Part shown: one piece after another, positions 45,211 to 53,160 of the stretch
Layout: every line of letters starts with the position of its first letter
Position numbering within the stretch: position 1 is the first letter of the stretch
Assembly: GCA_017447165.1 (NCBI GenBank)
Contig: JAFSOD010000004.1
Coordinates: 491,267 to 555,266 of the forward strand
Source: Bacilli bacterium
GTDB taxonomy: Bacteria > Bacillota_I > Bacilli_A > RFN20 > CAG-826
Reading direction: 5' to 3'
DNA: 64,000 nt
The notes under the pieces: model-generated
Told to the model about the DNA's origin: nothing
The model's input: the letters and a program-made list of their open reading frames with translations, nothing else
The model's database searches: none
Position numbers and translations under genes: made by a program

Positions 45211-45244
45211 TGGAGTTGAACTCCAAATTTTACATAATTATAAT
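45211..45244 (+). promoter_or_regulatory. Promoter of the ATPase gene with palindrome over the -35
   Basis: TTGAAC (45215-45220) and TATAAT (45239-45244) are separated by 18 bp. The -35 is embedded in the perfect palindrome TGGAGTTGAACTCCA (45211-45225), a good position for a repressor. SD GCGAGGAG precedes the ATG at 45264. Confidence 0.55.
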
Positions 45245-45263
45245 ATAAGCGAGGAGTTAATCT

Positions 45264-46499
45264 ATGATTAGGAGAACAATTTATAAAGAAATATTAAAAA
45301 CAATTAACAATAAGGCTGTTACGGTTATTACCGGAGCTAGACAAGTTGGGAAAACTACTTTATGTGGTTTAATTGAAAAAGAACTTGGATTTGGATATGT
45401 CTCTTTAGCGGATCCATTAGTGAGAAACGCCGCTAAAAACGATCCATCAGAGTTTTTGTCTTTGCATCCTGCTCCATATATCATTGATGAGATTCAAAAA
45501 GCTCCTGAACTATTTGATTATTTAGAAGGAGTAGTGGATGCTCAAATTAAAAAAGGAAATAAAAAAGGGTTATATGTCTTAACTGGTTCACAAGCTTATA
45601 AACTAATGAAAGGTGTCAGTGAATCTATGTCAGGTAGGGTTGGCCTAATCTCTATGGAGCCATTGTCATTAAGTGAGATTAATGATAAGGAAGAAGAACC
45701 TTTTGAAGTCAATATTGAATCAATCTCAAATAGATGCAAAAAATATATGATTGATAGCAATGATTTATATAAATATATAACTAGAGGCTTCTATCCTGAA
45801 TTATATGATAATAAAGATCTATCATCTTCTATGTTTTATTCTGATTATGTAGCTACCTATTTAGAAAGAGATGTTTCTGATTTTATCAATTTAAAAGACA
45901 AACAAAAATTTATTAATCTAATGACTATTTTGGCTTCTTTAACTGGGCAAGAACTAATTTACGAGAACCTCTCTAATGCGATTGGTGTAGATATTAAAAC
46001 AATTCAGTCATGGATTAGTGTTTTAATTGCAGGTAACATTATTCATTTACTTGAACCATATTATGAAAATAGTGTTACTAGACGTGTTATAAAAAGACCA
46101 AAGATATATTTCTCTGATACTGGATTAGCGTGTTATCTTGCTAGAGTGAATTCTGCTGAAACCTTAAAGAATTCCTATTTAAAAGGGCATATGGTGGAAA
46201 CATATATTGTTAATGAGATTATCAAGAGTTATAAAAATAATCATAGAGATGTTGATGCATCATTTTATTACTATAGAACTTTTGAAAAAAATGAGATTGA
46301 TTTGATTATTTTATTAGATGGAAAATTAACTCTTTTAGAGTGTAAGTCTGGAGAAAAATACGGAAAAGATGATATTAAAGCGTTCAATGATTTGAAGAAT
46401 ACTGTGTATAAATTAGGGAAGAATGCGATTATATGTACAACACACACAATCTATCCAATTGGTGATAACGCATATGCACTCCCTATTTCTTCAATTTAA
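45264..46499 (+). CDS. AAA_14/DUF4143-type ATPase
   Basis: 411 residues. N-terminal AAA domain: Walker A TGARQVGKTTLC near 26-37, Walker B YIIDEIQKAPELFDY, and sensor-like VLTGSQAYKLM. The C-terminal DUF4143 domain contains SWISVLIAGNIIHLLEPY and a PD-(D/E)XK-like segment NEIDLIILLDGKLTLLECKS. The family is widespread and patchily distributed in bacteria and archaea, with no established biochemical role. It interrupts the Bacillus-type truA-rplM arrangement and has its own promoter with a candidate operator. Confidence 0.85.
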   Translation: MIRRTIYKEILKTINNKAVTVITGARQVGKTTLCGLIEKELGFGYVSLADPLVRNAAKNDPSEFLSLHPAPYIIDEIQKAPELFDYLEGVVDAQIKKGNKKGLYVLTGSQAYKLMKGVSESMSGRVGLISMEPLSLSEINDKEEEPFEVNIESISNRCKKYMIDSNDLYKYITRGFYPELYDNKDLSSSMFYSDYVATYLERDVSDFINLKDKQKFINLMTILASLTGQELIYENLSNAIGVDIKTIQSWISVLIAGNIIHLLEPYYENSVTRRVIKRPKIYFSDTGLACYLARVNSAETLKNSYLKGHMVETYIVNEIIKSYKNNHRDVDASFYYYRTFEKNEIDLIILLDGKLTLLECKSGEKYGKDDIKAFNDLKNTVYKLGKNAIICTTHTIYPIGDNAYALPISSI

Positions 46500-46526
46500 T
46501 ATTTGATATCGTTGAATAAATGTAAG

Positions 46527-46550
46527 AAGAATCCCTTAGGGATTCTTTTT
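46527..46550 (+). terminator. Intrinsic terminator after the ATPase gene
   Basis: AAGAATCCC pairs perfectly with GGGATTCTT across TTA, followed by T residues. Confidence 0.85.
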
Positions 46551-46591
46551 ATATCTGCTGGATATCAATATAGAAATAATCAATATTTTTA

Positions 46592-46621
46592 TTGATTCGA
46601 AAATATATTTAAGAATATAAT
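46592..46621 (+). promoter_or_regulatory. Promoter of rplM-rpsI
   Basis: TTGATT (46592-46597) and TATAAT (46616-46621) with 18-bp spacing; predicted start near 46628. Confidence 0.6.
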
Positions 46622-46627
46622 TTAACT

Positions 46628-46696
46628 CGGCACTAGCCAAAAATAATGAAGTCCCCGGTAAGGAATAAGTTAGTTTGGTAAAGGAGGATTAACTAT
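46628..46696 (+). ncRNA. Candidate L13-type ribosomal leader
   Basis: A leader of about 69 nt, less AT-rich than the flanks, lies between the rplM promoter and SD AAAGGAGG. L13 leaders upstream of rplM are known in Firmicutes. Segments CGGCACTAGCC and CCCCGGTAAGG could form the paired parts, but I cannot fold it here, so the assignment is by position. Confidence 0.4.
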
Positions 46697-47137
46697 ATGC
46701 AACGTCAAACTACTATTGCAAAAGCAAGTGAAATCCAAAGAAAATGGTATGTCGTTGATGCCACTGACAAACCATTAGGTAGATTAGTCTCCCAAGTCGC
46801 TCAAGTCTTAACTGGTAAATGTAAACCAATTTGGACACCTAACGTTGACTGTGGTGATTATGTCATCATCATCAACGCTGAAAAAGTGAGCTTATCTGGA
46901 GATAAAATCCACAATAAAAAATATTATAACGTGTCTGGATATGACGGTGGTCTTAGAACAAGAACCGCTGGAGTCATGCTCAAAGAATTTCCATGTGAAA
47001 TGATTGAAAGAAGTGTCCACGGTATGGTGCCTAAAGGACGCTTAGGTAGACAAATCGAAAAGAAATTATTTGTCTATGCTGGACCAGACCACAAGCACGA
47101 AGCTCAAAAACCAGAAGTTCTTGAGCTCAAATTCTAG
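46697..47137 (+). CDS. rplM: 50S ribosomal protein L13
   Basis: Early-assembling large-subunit protein; may bind its own leader. 146 residues. Motifs: KWYVVDATDKPLGRLVSQVA, GDYVIIINAEKVSLSGDK, and MVPKGRLGRQIEKKLFVYAG. SD AAAGGAGG; rpsI starts 13 bp after the stop. Confidence 0.98.
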   Translation: MQRQTTIAKASEIQRKWYVVDATDKPLGRLVSQVAQVLTGKCKPIWTPNVDCGDYVIIINAEKVSLSGDKIHNKKYYNVSGYDGGLRTRTAGVMLKEFPCEMIERSVHGMVPKGRLGRQIEKKLFVYAGPDHKHEAQKPEVLELKF

Positions 47138-47150
47138 GAGGATATAGATC

Positions 47151-47549
47151 ATGGCAAGTAAGAATAGTGTCCAATTCTACGGAACTGGAAGAAGAAAATC
47201 TTCAATCGCTAGAGTATATGTCGTCTCTGGAAAAGGCAAGATCACTGTTAACGGTAGAGATGTCAACGAATATATGCCATACGCTACATTAGTGATGGAC
47301 CTCAAACAACCATTAGTGTTAACTGAAACTGAAGGCAAATATGATGTAGTCTGTGAAGTTAGAGGTGGTGGTTTCACAGGTCAAGCCGGTGCAATTAGAT
47401 TAGGCATTACCCGCGCTTTACTTGAAGCTGGATGCGACAGAAAAGTACTTAAGACCGCTGGTTTAATTACCAGAGATTCCCGTAAAAAGGAAAGAAAGAA
47501 ATACGGTCTTAAAGCTGCTAGAAGAGCACCACAATTCTCTAAGCGTTAA
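47151..47549 (+). CDS. rpsI: 30S ribosomal protein S9
   Basis: Small-subunit head protein whose C-terminal tail contacts P-site tRNA. 132 residues. Motifs: [37 protein letters not shown], and the basic tail [26 protein letters not shown]. Terminated by the hairpin at 47595. Confidence 0.98.
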   Translation: MASKNSVQFYGTGRRKSSIARVYVVSGKGKITVNGRDVNEYMPYATLVMDLKQPLVLTETEGKYDVVCEVRGGGFTGQAGAIRLGITRALLEAGCDRKVLKTAGLITRDSRKKERKKYGLKAARRAPQFSKR

Positions 47550-47594
47550 TCTCAAACTGATATCTTTGATATCAAAACTAAGAGAAAAGATTAT

Positions 47595-47628
47595 AGGAAG
47601 TTACTTAAAAACTTCCTTTTTCTTTTTA
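47595..47628 (+). terminator. Intrinsic terminator of rplM-rpsI
   Basis: AGGAAGTT pairs with AACTTCCT across 7 nt, followed by a long T-rich tract. Confidence 0.85.
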
Positions 47629-47657
47629 TTGATAAATAAAATCAACTATTGTATATT
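47629..47657 (+). promoter_or_regulatory. Promoter of the tRNA cluster
   Basis: TTGATA (47629-47634) and TATATT (47652-47657) are 17 bp apart; the predicted start lies about 10 nt before tRNA-Ile. Confidence 0.65.
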
Positions 47658-47673
47658 ATTTAAGCGCGTATTT

Positions 47674-47750
<77 letters not shown>

Positions 47751-47760
47751 AATATGCAAA

Positions 47761-47784
47761 AAGCCCCACAAAGTTATGGGGTTT
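47761..47784 (+). terminator. Terminator-like hairpin between tRNA-Ile and tRNA-Val
   Basis: AAGCCCCA pairs with TGGGGTTT (one G-U pair), followed by an AT-rich stretch. The U-run is weak, so it may be a partial terminator or a processing signal. Confidence 0.5.
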
Positions 47785-47803
47785 AATTATTTAAAGACTA
47801 TAG

Positions 47804-47878
47804 GGACACTTAGTTCAGCGGGAGAACGCTTCCTTCACACGGAAGAGGTCACAAGTTCGATCCTTGTAGTGTCCACCA
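47804..47878 (+). tRNA. tRNA-Val (CAC)
   Basis: 75 nt with encoded CCA. Acceptor GGACACT/AGTGTCC, D-arm GTTC/GAAC, anticodon stem CTTCC/GGAAG with loop TTCACAC, T-arm ACAAG-TTCGATC-CTTGT. Anticodon CAC reads only GUG, a dedicated isoacceptor that is not common in AT-rich Firmicutes. Confidence 0.93.
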
Positions 47879-47886
47879 GAAGATAT

Positions 47887-47962
47887 GCCGTCTTAGCTCA
47901 ATTGGCAGAGCAACTGATTTGTAATCAGTAGGTTGTTGGTTCGATTCCGATAGACGGCACCA
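47887..47962 (+). tRNA. tRNA-Thr (TGT)
   Basis: 76 nt with encoded CCA. Acceptor GCCGTCT/AGACGGC, anticodon stem ACTGA/TCAGT with loop TTTGTAA. It follows tRNA-Val by 8 nt. Confidence 0.97.
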
Positions 47963-47975
47963 CCTAATATAAACC

Positions 47976-48000
47976 CGCAAGTACGTACGCTTGCGTTTTT
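47976..48000 (+). terminator. Intrinsic terminator after tRNA-Thr
   Basis: CGCAAG pairs with CTTGCG across 8 nt, followed by five T residues. Confidence 0.75.
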
Positions 48001-48013
48001 ATTAGGATAATAT

Positions 48014-48098
48014 GCGGATATGGTGGAACTGGTAGACACGCAAGACTTAGAATCTTGTGGGGAGACCCGTGCAAGTTCGATTCTTGTTATCCGCACCA
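48014..48098 (+). tRNA. tRNA-Leu (TAG)
   Basis: 85 nt, class II with a long variable arm. Acceptor GCGGATA/TATCCGC, anticodon stem CAAGA/TCTTG with loop CTTAGAA, encoded CCA. Confidence 0.96.
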
Positions 48099-48111
48099 AA
48101 TCAATGAAAAT

Positions 48112-48158
48112 GCCTCCAAATATTGGACTATTCCAGTACAATAATTTGGAGGGCTTTT
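48112..48158 (+). terminator. Strong terminator of the tRNA cluster
   Basis: GCCTCCAAAT pairs with ATTTGGAGGGC (one bulge), extended by TATTG/CAATA, followed by TTTT. Confidence 0.8.
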
Positions 48159-48164
48159 AAATTA

Positions 48165-48173
48165 TGATAAAAT
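48165..48173 (+). promoter_or_regulatory. Extended -10 of the SWIM/Tudor gene
   Basis: TGATAAAAT ends 11 nt before the ATG at 48185. The leader would be only about 4-5 nt and contains no SD. Confidence 0.4.
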
Positions 48174-48184
48174 AAATAAAGAAA

Positions 48185-48886
48185 ATGAGCATATTTACAA
48201 AAGCAAGCGGCAATTCATATTGGAGAGGATATCATTACTTTAAGGACAATAGAGTAAAAGATATCAAAAAGATTAGTGAGGATATTTTTTCTGCGACCGT
48301 AGTAGGAAGCAAAGAATATGATGTTAAAATTGATTTGTCGCATCCTCTAAAATCAACTTGCACTTGTCCCTTTGTTGAAGGGAACCATAAAATATGCAAG
48401 CATATGGTTGCGTTAGGGTTTGCTGTTTCTAAAGAAGATTTAAAAGAAGCAGATGAAATAGAGAAAGCGTATTATCAAGACATAAAAGATAAGAAAACTA
48501 GATATCAAGAACTATTATCCTCTAAAGAGAAAGAAATAAAAGAATATGTTGATAGTTTATCAAACAATCAACTAAAAGAAGAATTATATCAACGTCTATT
48601 AAATCTAGAACGCGATAGAATTTATGATGAAGTTTATGGGGATGAATATGATGATGAGTACGATGATGAATTTTATTATGAAGATGAATTAGATGATGAA
48701 TATGAGAATTCTTCAGCTGTCTCTAATGGAATTACAGACTGGAAAGTCGGAGATAAAATACATCATTTGAAGTTCGGCAGTGGAATTGTGACAAAAGTTG
48801 AAGACAATAATATCCTAGAAGTTAAATTTGATAGTGGTGAATTTAAAACAGTAATAGGGTCACATTACATGATATCAAGAATATAA
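48185..48886 (+). CDS. SWIM zinc-finger protein with C-terminal PcrA/UvrD-like Tudor domain
   Basis: 233 residues. Residues 1-85 hold a SWIM finger (CTCPFVEGNHKICKH at about 59-73). A helical middle follows, then a very acidic Asp/Glu/Tyr stretch (YGDEYDDEYDDEFYYEDELD). The last 50 residues (WKVGDKIHHLKFGSGIVTKV and LEVKFDSGEFKTVIG) resemble the Tudor-like domain at the C-terminus of PcrA/UvrD helicases, which in PcrA contacts RNA polymerase. A nucleic-acid- or polymerase-associated role is likely but inferred. No SD; own short-leader promoter. Confidence 0.7.
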   Translation: MSIFTKASGNSYWRGYHYFKDNRVKDIKKISEDIFSATVVGSKEYDVKIDLSHPLKSTCTCPFVEGNHKICKHMVALGFAVSKEDLKEADEIEKAYYQDIKDKKTRYQELLSSKEKEIKEYVDSLSNNQLKEELYQRLLNLERDRIYDEVYGDEYDDEYDDEFYYEDELDDEYENSSAVSNGITDWKVGDKIHHLKFGSGIVTKVEDNNILEVKFDSGEFKTVIGSHYMISRI

Positions 48887-48912
48887 AAATAACATTAGTT
48901 ATCAAAAGATAA

Positions 48913-49425
48913 ATGAATAGCAATAATTATCAACATATAACTCATGAATCTATTAAACCATTTATAGATAATAATTCTTTTATATTAATATTAGGATCTT
49001 TTCCTAGTATTAAAACTAGGGAAGTAGGGTTTTATTATGGACATCCTCAAAATAGATTCTATAAAGTGATATCCAATATATTTAATGAACAATTACCTAC
49101 TTCTATAGAAGAGAAGAAAGAATTATTAGTTAAACATCATATCGCTTTATATGATGTAATTTATTCTTGCGATATCTCTAATAGTGAAGATTCCTCTATT
49201 AGAAATGTTACTCCAATAAATATCAAGGAATTATTAGATAAATTCCCTAATATAAATAGAATTATTGTTAATGGTAATAAGGCTAAAGAATTGTTTAATA
49301 GATATCTTATTAAAGATATAGACACTCAAAATATAGAGATAGGATACGCGCCTTCCACTAGCTCAGCGAATGCAAAAATGTCGCTAGAGCAACTAGTGGA
49401 AATATACAAACAATTCATTATATAA
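48913..49425 (+). CDS. DNA-deoxyinosine glycosylase, uracil-DNA-glycosylase superfamily
   Basis: 170 residues. Family 6 UDG-like enzymes remove hypoxanthine from deaminated adenine in DNA. Recognised by LILGSFPSIKTREVGFYYGH followed by PQNRFYKVISNIF, by HIALYDVIYSCD, and by the C-terminal APSTSSANAKMSLEQL. The gene follows the SWIM/Tudor gene by 26 bp without an SD. Confidence 0.82.
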   Translation: MNSNNYQHITHESIKPFIDNNSFILILGSFPSIKTREVGFYYGHPQNRFYKVISNIFNEQLPTSIEEKKELLVKHHIALYDVIYSCDISNSEDSSIRNVTPINIKELLDKFPNINRIIVNGNKAKELFNRYLIKDIDTQNIEIGYAPSTSSANAKMSLEQLVEIYKQFII

Positions 49426-49494
49426 ATATTCGCTTGTGGAATTTCTAATTTATATTCTATAAAATATAAAAGACTTGAAGAAAGCGAGCGGAAG

Positions 49495-50451
49495 ATGATT
49501 TATGTAGATTTTAACGGAAGATGTGGTGACCAATTTTTTCAGTATGCCTTTGCAAGAAAAATTCAACTTAAACTATTAGATCAAAATCCGTTGCAGTTTA
49601 ATTTCTATAATCAAGAAAGATGGAGAAAAAAAATAAACGACAATTCTTTTAGAAATGATTTGCAGTTCTTTAATGTTGTTGATAACAATTCTTTTATAAA
49701 CGAGCAAACCAATTTTGAAAGACTATCAACAGTAAAACAAAGGAAACTTTTCAAAAAATATCTTTTTATAAAAAAAGTCACATTTAGAACAAAACTTAAA
49801 TTTTTAGCTAAGCACTATCAAAAAAAGATTCAAAAGAATGGTATTTATTATGATGATGAATACTTCAAGTTGTATAAACATCCAAAGAAGACTGTTGATG
49901 TTTTTATTAGAGGTTATTTTGAAAACTATGAGTATTATTATAATGATGATAGATTAAGAAACGCTCTCGCTGTTGAACTAACGCCAAAAGTAAACACTCT
50001 ACCTGAGAATGATGTTTTGTATCAATATATAAAAAACAACGAATGCATTTGCGTTTCTTTGCGCTCTTGGGGTGAGATAAAAAAGGATAATAGCACTTTT
50101 TCTTCGAGAATGGTGTGTGGAGAAAAATATTATAGGCTTGCTTTAGAACAGATGAAGAAAATTCACCCAGACGCTACTTTTGTTATATTTTCAGATAATA
50201 TCGAATGGGCGAAGAAGGTTATTGGTGAAAAATATCCTGCCTTATATGAAAGTGGAAATAACACAATTTGTGAAAAGATAGTTTTAATGAGTAGCTGCAA
50301 GCATTTTATTATTGCAAACAGTTCGTTTTCTTGGTGGACGCAATATCTTTCTGATAATCCCAATAAAGATGTTATTTCGCCAAACCGCTGGTATACAGAT
50401 AATAGTGACAAGAGAGTTATTAACAAAGATTGGATTATTATTGAACCATAA
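49495..50451 (+). CDS. GT11-like (alpha-1,2-fucosyltransferase family) glycosyltransferase
   Basis: 318 residues. The N-terminal GRCGDQFFQYAFARKIQLKL matches the GGxGNQxFQY start of GT11 enzymes; FIRGYFENYEYYYN, CVSLRSWG, FVIFSDNIEWAK and FIIANSSFSWWTQYLS follow in the family order. The canonical HxRRGDY loop reads VSLRSWGEI, so donor specificity may differ from GDP-fucose. First gene of the surface-polysaccharide locus; only a weak SD lies very close to the ATG. Confidence 0.8.
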   Translation: MIYVDFNGRCGDQFFQYAFARKIQLKLLDQNPLQFNFYNQERWRKKINDNSFRNDLQFFNVVDNNSFINEQTNFERLSTVKQRKLFKKYLFIKKVTFRTKLKFLAKHYQKKIQKNGIYYDDEYFKLYKHPKKTVDVFIRGYFENYEYYYNDDRLRNALAVELTPKVNTLPENDVLYQYIKNNECICVSLRSWGEIKKDNSTFSSRMVCGEKYYRLALEQMKKIHPDATFVIFSDNIEWAKKVIGEKYPALYESGNNTICEKIVLMSSCKHFIIANSSFSWWTQYLSDNPNKDVISPNRWYTDNSDKRVINKDWIIIEP

Positions 50452-50513
50452 TTATACAGCGCTTATATTCCAGATATTTTAAATATATTATTTTAAAATG
50501 CCCTTAATATACG

Positions 50514-50519
50514 TATAAT
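50514..50519 (+). promoter_or_regulatory. -10 element before the flippase gene
   Basis: TATAAT ends 14 nt before the ATG at 50534. The leader would be about 7-8 nt with no SD. No clear -35. Confidence 0.35.
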
Positions 50520-50533
50520 AAATTGCAATCACT

Positions 50534-51988
50534 ATGGGAAGCAAGAAAAGCACAGTAGTAAAAGGGCTTATTTGGAGTTTAGGTGAAAAACTTTTAATTC
50601 AAATTGTGGCTTTTATTGTTGGCATTATTTTAGCTAGAAAACTTGGTCCTCAAGCATATGGCGTTGTAGCGATGGTGTCAGTTATTATTTCCATCATTAC
50701 CGTTGTCACAAACTTATACACCGGAACATATTTAATGCGAAAAAAAGAAATTGACTCGGTAGACTTAAATACCCATTTTTATTTTTGTTTAGTAGTCAAT
50801 CTTATTTGTTATTTGGTTTTGTTTTTCATTGCTCCATTAATTGCTAATTTCTACGCAATCCCAGAGATAACTAATTTATTAAGAGTGATGGGAGTGATTT
50901 TTATCTCCTCATCTTTTTCTGGTGTTAAGTTAATTCTTGTTGTAAGAAATTATGAATATAAAAAACTTTTCTTTGCTAGCTTGTTTGGCACAGTTGTTGC
51001 CGGCATTGTTGGTGTTGTTTTAGCATATGCTGGATTTGGGCCTTGGGCACTTGTTGCTCAACACTGTCTAGATGAAGTTATTGATACAATTATATTGTGG
51101 ATTGTTATCAAATGGAGGCCAAGATTAGAGTTCTCTTTTAAAAAACTCAAGGAGATGGCTAAATTTGGTTTGCCATTATGGCTATTTGGTATACTTGATT
51201 CTCTTTCAACAAGACTTCAATCATTGGTAATAGGAAAAAAATATTCATCAGAAGATCTTGCTTATTATAATAAAGGTGAATCTTTTCCGGTGATGATTGA
51301 GACTAATGCCACATCATCTTTGAATAATGTTTTATTAAGGAGAATTTCTGAAGAGCAAGATGATAAGGAACGGGTTAAAAATCTATTGAATAAAATCACC
51401 AAAATTTGTTTATATATAGCTTTTCCTGCGATGATAGGACTAGCGGCTGTTTCTACTAATGTAATTCTTGTTTTGTTAGGCAAAGATTGGTTAAGTAGCG
51501 TTGTTTTCATGCAAATCTTTTGCATCGCCTTAGCATTCAAACCATTAGAAATGACGTCTGACGTATCGATAAAAGCAGTTGGAAAAAGCAAAATGTTTTT
51601 CATTTTTGGTGTCATAAAAAAATCGCTCTTCCTTGTCTCGGTTATCGTGTGCGTACCAATAGGAGTTGAAGCTATAGCGATTGGTTTTGCGGTTGCATCA
51701 TTTTTAGCTGCCATTGTCTCTATGATTGCCAACAGAATAATTTTTAAACTAAGCATTTTTAAACAAATATCCAACATGTTAATTCCGTTAGTAATTTCTG
51801 TTCCAATGTTTGCATTCGTTTATCGAATTGGCGAACAAACATCATTACCAGTTTGGGTTATACTAATCATTCAAGTTATCAGCGGAATATTTATCTATAT
51901 ATTTGGTTTGTTTGTTGTTGATTCTAGTACTATTTTGCAAATAAAAAAGATCATTAAATCATTTAAAAAAGGAAAAGCAAAACAATGA
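50534..51988 (+). CDS. Polysaccharide flippase (Wzx-like, MOP superfamily)
   Basis: 484 residues with about 12-14 predicted membrane helices (for example IQIVAFIVGIILARKLG, AMVSVIISIITVVTNLY, YLVLFFIAPLIANFYAIP, VILIIQVISGIFIYIFGLFV). N-terminal VVKGLIWSLGEKLLIQ is typical of Wzx/RfbX-like exporters, which move lipid-linked oligosaccharide units across the membrane. It overlaps the next gene by 4 bp and works with the polymerase-like protein at 60116. Confidence 0.88.
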   Translation: MGSKKSTVVKGLIWSLGEKLLIQIVAFIVGIILARKLGPQAYGVVAMVSVIISIITVVTNLYTGTYLMRKKEIDSVDLNTHFYFCLVVNLICYLVLFFIAPLIANFYAIPEITNLLRVMGVIFISSSFSGVKLILVVRNYEYKKLFFASLFGTVVAGIVGVVLAYAGFGPWALVAQHCLDEVIDTIILWIVIKWRPRLEFSFKKLKEMAKFGLPLWLFGILDSLSTRLQSLVIGKKYSSEDLAYYNKGESFPVMIETNATSSLNNVLLRRISEEQDDKERVKNLLNKITKICLYIAFPAMIGLAAVSTNVILVLLGKDWLSSVVFMQIFCIALAFKPLEMTSDVSIKAVGKSKMFFIFGVIKKSLFLVSVIVCVPIGVEAIAIGFAVASFLAAIVSMIANRIIFKLSIFKQISNMLIPLVISVPMFAFVYRIGEQTSLPVWVILIIQVISGIFIYIFGLFVVDSSTILQIKKIIKSFKKGKAKQ

Positions 51989-53160
51989 AACAAAAAAGTG
52001 AGTACCTTAGAATAAAATCAAAGCCTAAATATTTTGTTTTTATGACTTTATATTTTGTTTTATATCCAATTTGTAAAATTTTATATGGTAGAAAAAGAAA
52101 TTGGCTTGTTTGCGAAAGGTCTGACGAAGCACAAGATAATGGGTTTATCTTTTTTAAATATTTGATTGAAAATCATCCTGAAATAAAACCAGTGTATTTA
52201 ATTGATAAGAAATCTAAGGAATATGGAAAGGTATCTAAAATTGGGAAAATTGTTCAATTTGGTTCTTTTAAACACCTCTTAATAGTGATTGGATATCCTG
52301 TTAAAATTAGCACACAATTATTTGGATACGCTCATTGGGTTCAATTAAAAACATATTATCGAAGAAACAAAACTCGTGGTGTTCATGTATTCTTACAGCA
52401 CGGCATTACCAAAAACGATCACGAAGGGCTATATTCCTATACATGTAAAAGTCTCGGCTTATTCATATGTGGATCTAAGCCCGAATACGAATCAATATAT
52501 AAAGATTTTCATTATCTGAATAATGTGCCTCAATACACAGGGTTTGCTAGATATGATCTTCTATTTGATTATAAAGTCAAAAATCAACTGTTATTCATGC
52601 CAACATGGAGACAAGATTTGTCAGGTTGTTCTAATGAAGAATTTTTAAACACTGATTTTTACTTATGTTGGTCTAAACTTATTAACTCAAATGAGTTAAT
52701 TGAATACTGTAAAAAAAGCAACACAAATGTAAAATTTTATTTACATCATTCATTTAAAAAATTCTCTCATTTGTTTAAAGGAAATGAGGTTGTTAAAATT
52801 GTTGGTTTTTCCGAAGAATCTGTGCAAAATCTTTTGAAAGAATCAAGGCTTTTAATAACCGACTTCTCAAGTGTGTTCTTTGATTTTGCATATATGAAGA
52901 AACCAATGATTTTTTATCAATTTGATGAAGAATCATTCAACTCTAGACATTATCAAAAAGGATATTTTGATTATCGAAGAGATGGCTTTGGTGATGTATG
53001 TTTATCACTAGACGAAGTTTTAAAATCCTTATCAAAAATTATCGATAATAGTTATGAAGTAGAACAAAAATATATTGATCGAATTAACACAACATTTGTC
53101 TATCATGATCAAAATAACTGCGATCGCATATATGAGGCAATTACGAGGGCTAAAAAATGA
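51985..53160 (+). CDS. CDP-glycerol:glycerophosphotransferase-like protein (TagB/TagF family)
   Basis: 391 residues. Transfers polyol-phosphate to a glycan or teichoic-acid primer at the membrane face. Family motifs: FLQHGITKNDH (catalytic His region), YTGFARYDLL, FMPTWRQDL, LLITDFSSVFFDFAYMKKP. The N-terminus has a hydrophobic segment (YFVFMTLYFVLYPICKIL) for membrane association. It overlaps both neighbours by 4 bp. Donor not determinable. Confidence 0.87.
   Translation: MKQKSEYLRIKSKPKYFVFMTLYFVLYPICKILYGRKRNWLVCERSDEAQDNGFIFFKYLIENHPEIKPVYLIDKKSKEYGKVSKIGKIVQFGSFKHLLIVIGYPVKISTQLFGYAHWVQLKTYYRRNKTRGVHVFLQHGITKNDHEGLYSYTCKSLGLFICGSKPEYESIYKDFHYLNNVPQYTGFARYDLLFDYKVKNQLLFMPTWRQDLSGCSNEEFLNTDFYLCWSKLINSNELIEYCKKSNTNVKFYLHHSFKKFSHLFKGNEVVKIVGFSEESVQNLLKESRLLITDFSSVFFDFAYMKKPMIFYQFDEESFNSRHYQKGYFDYRRDGFGDVCLSLDEVLKSLSKIIDNSYEVEQKYIDRINTTFVYHDQNNCDRIYEAITRAKK

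Noticed and set aside
47893-48141. Open frame of 82 codons on the minus strand across the tRNA cluster
   Set aside because: It lies over tRNA-Thr and tRNA-Leu and their hairpins; the reading is a by-product of conserved tRNA sequence.
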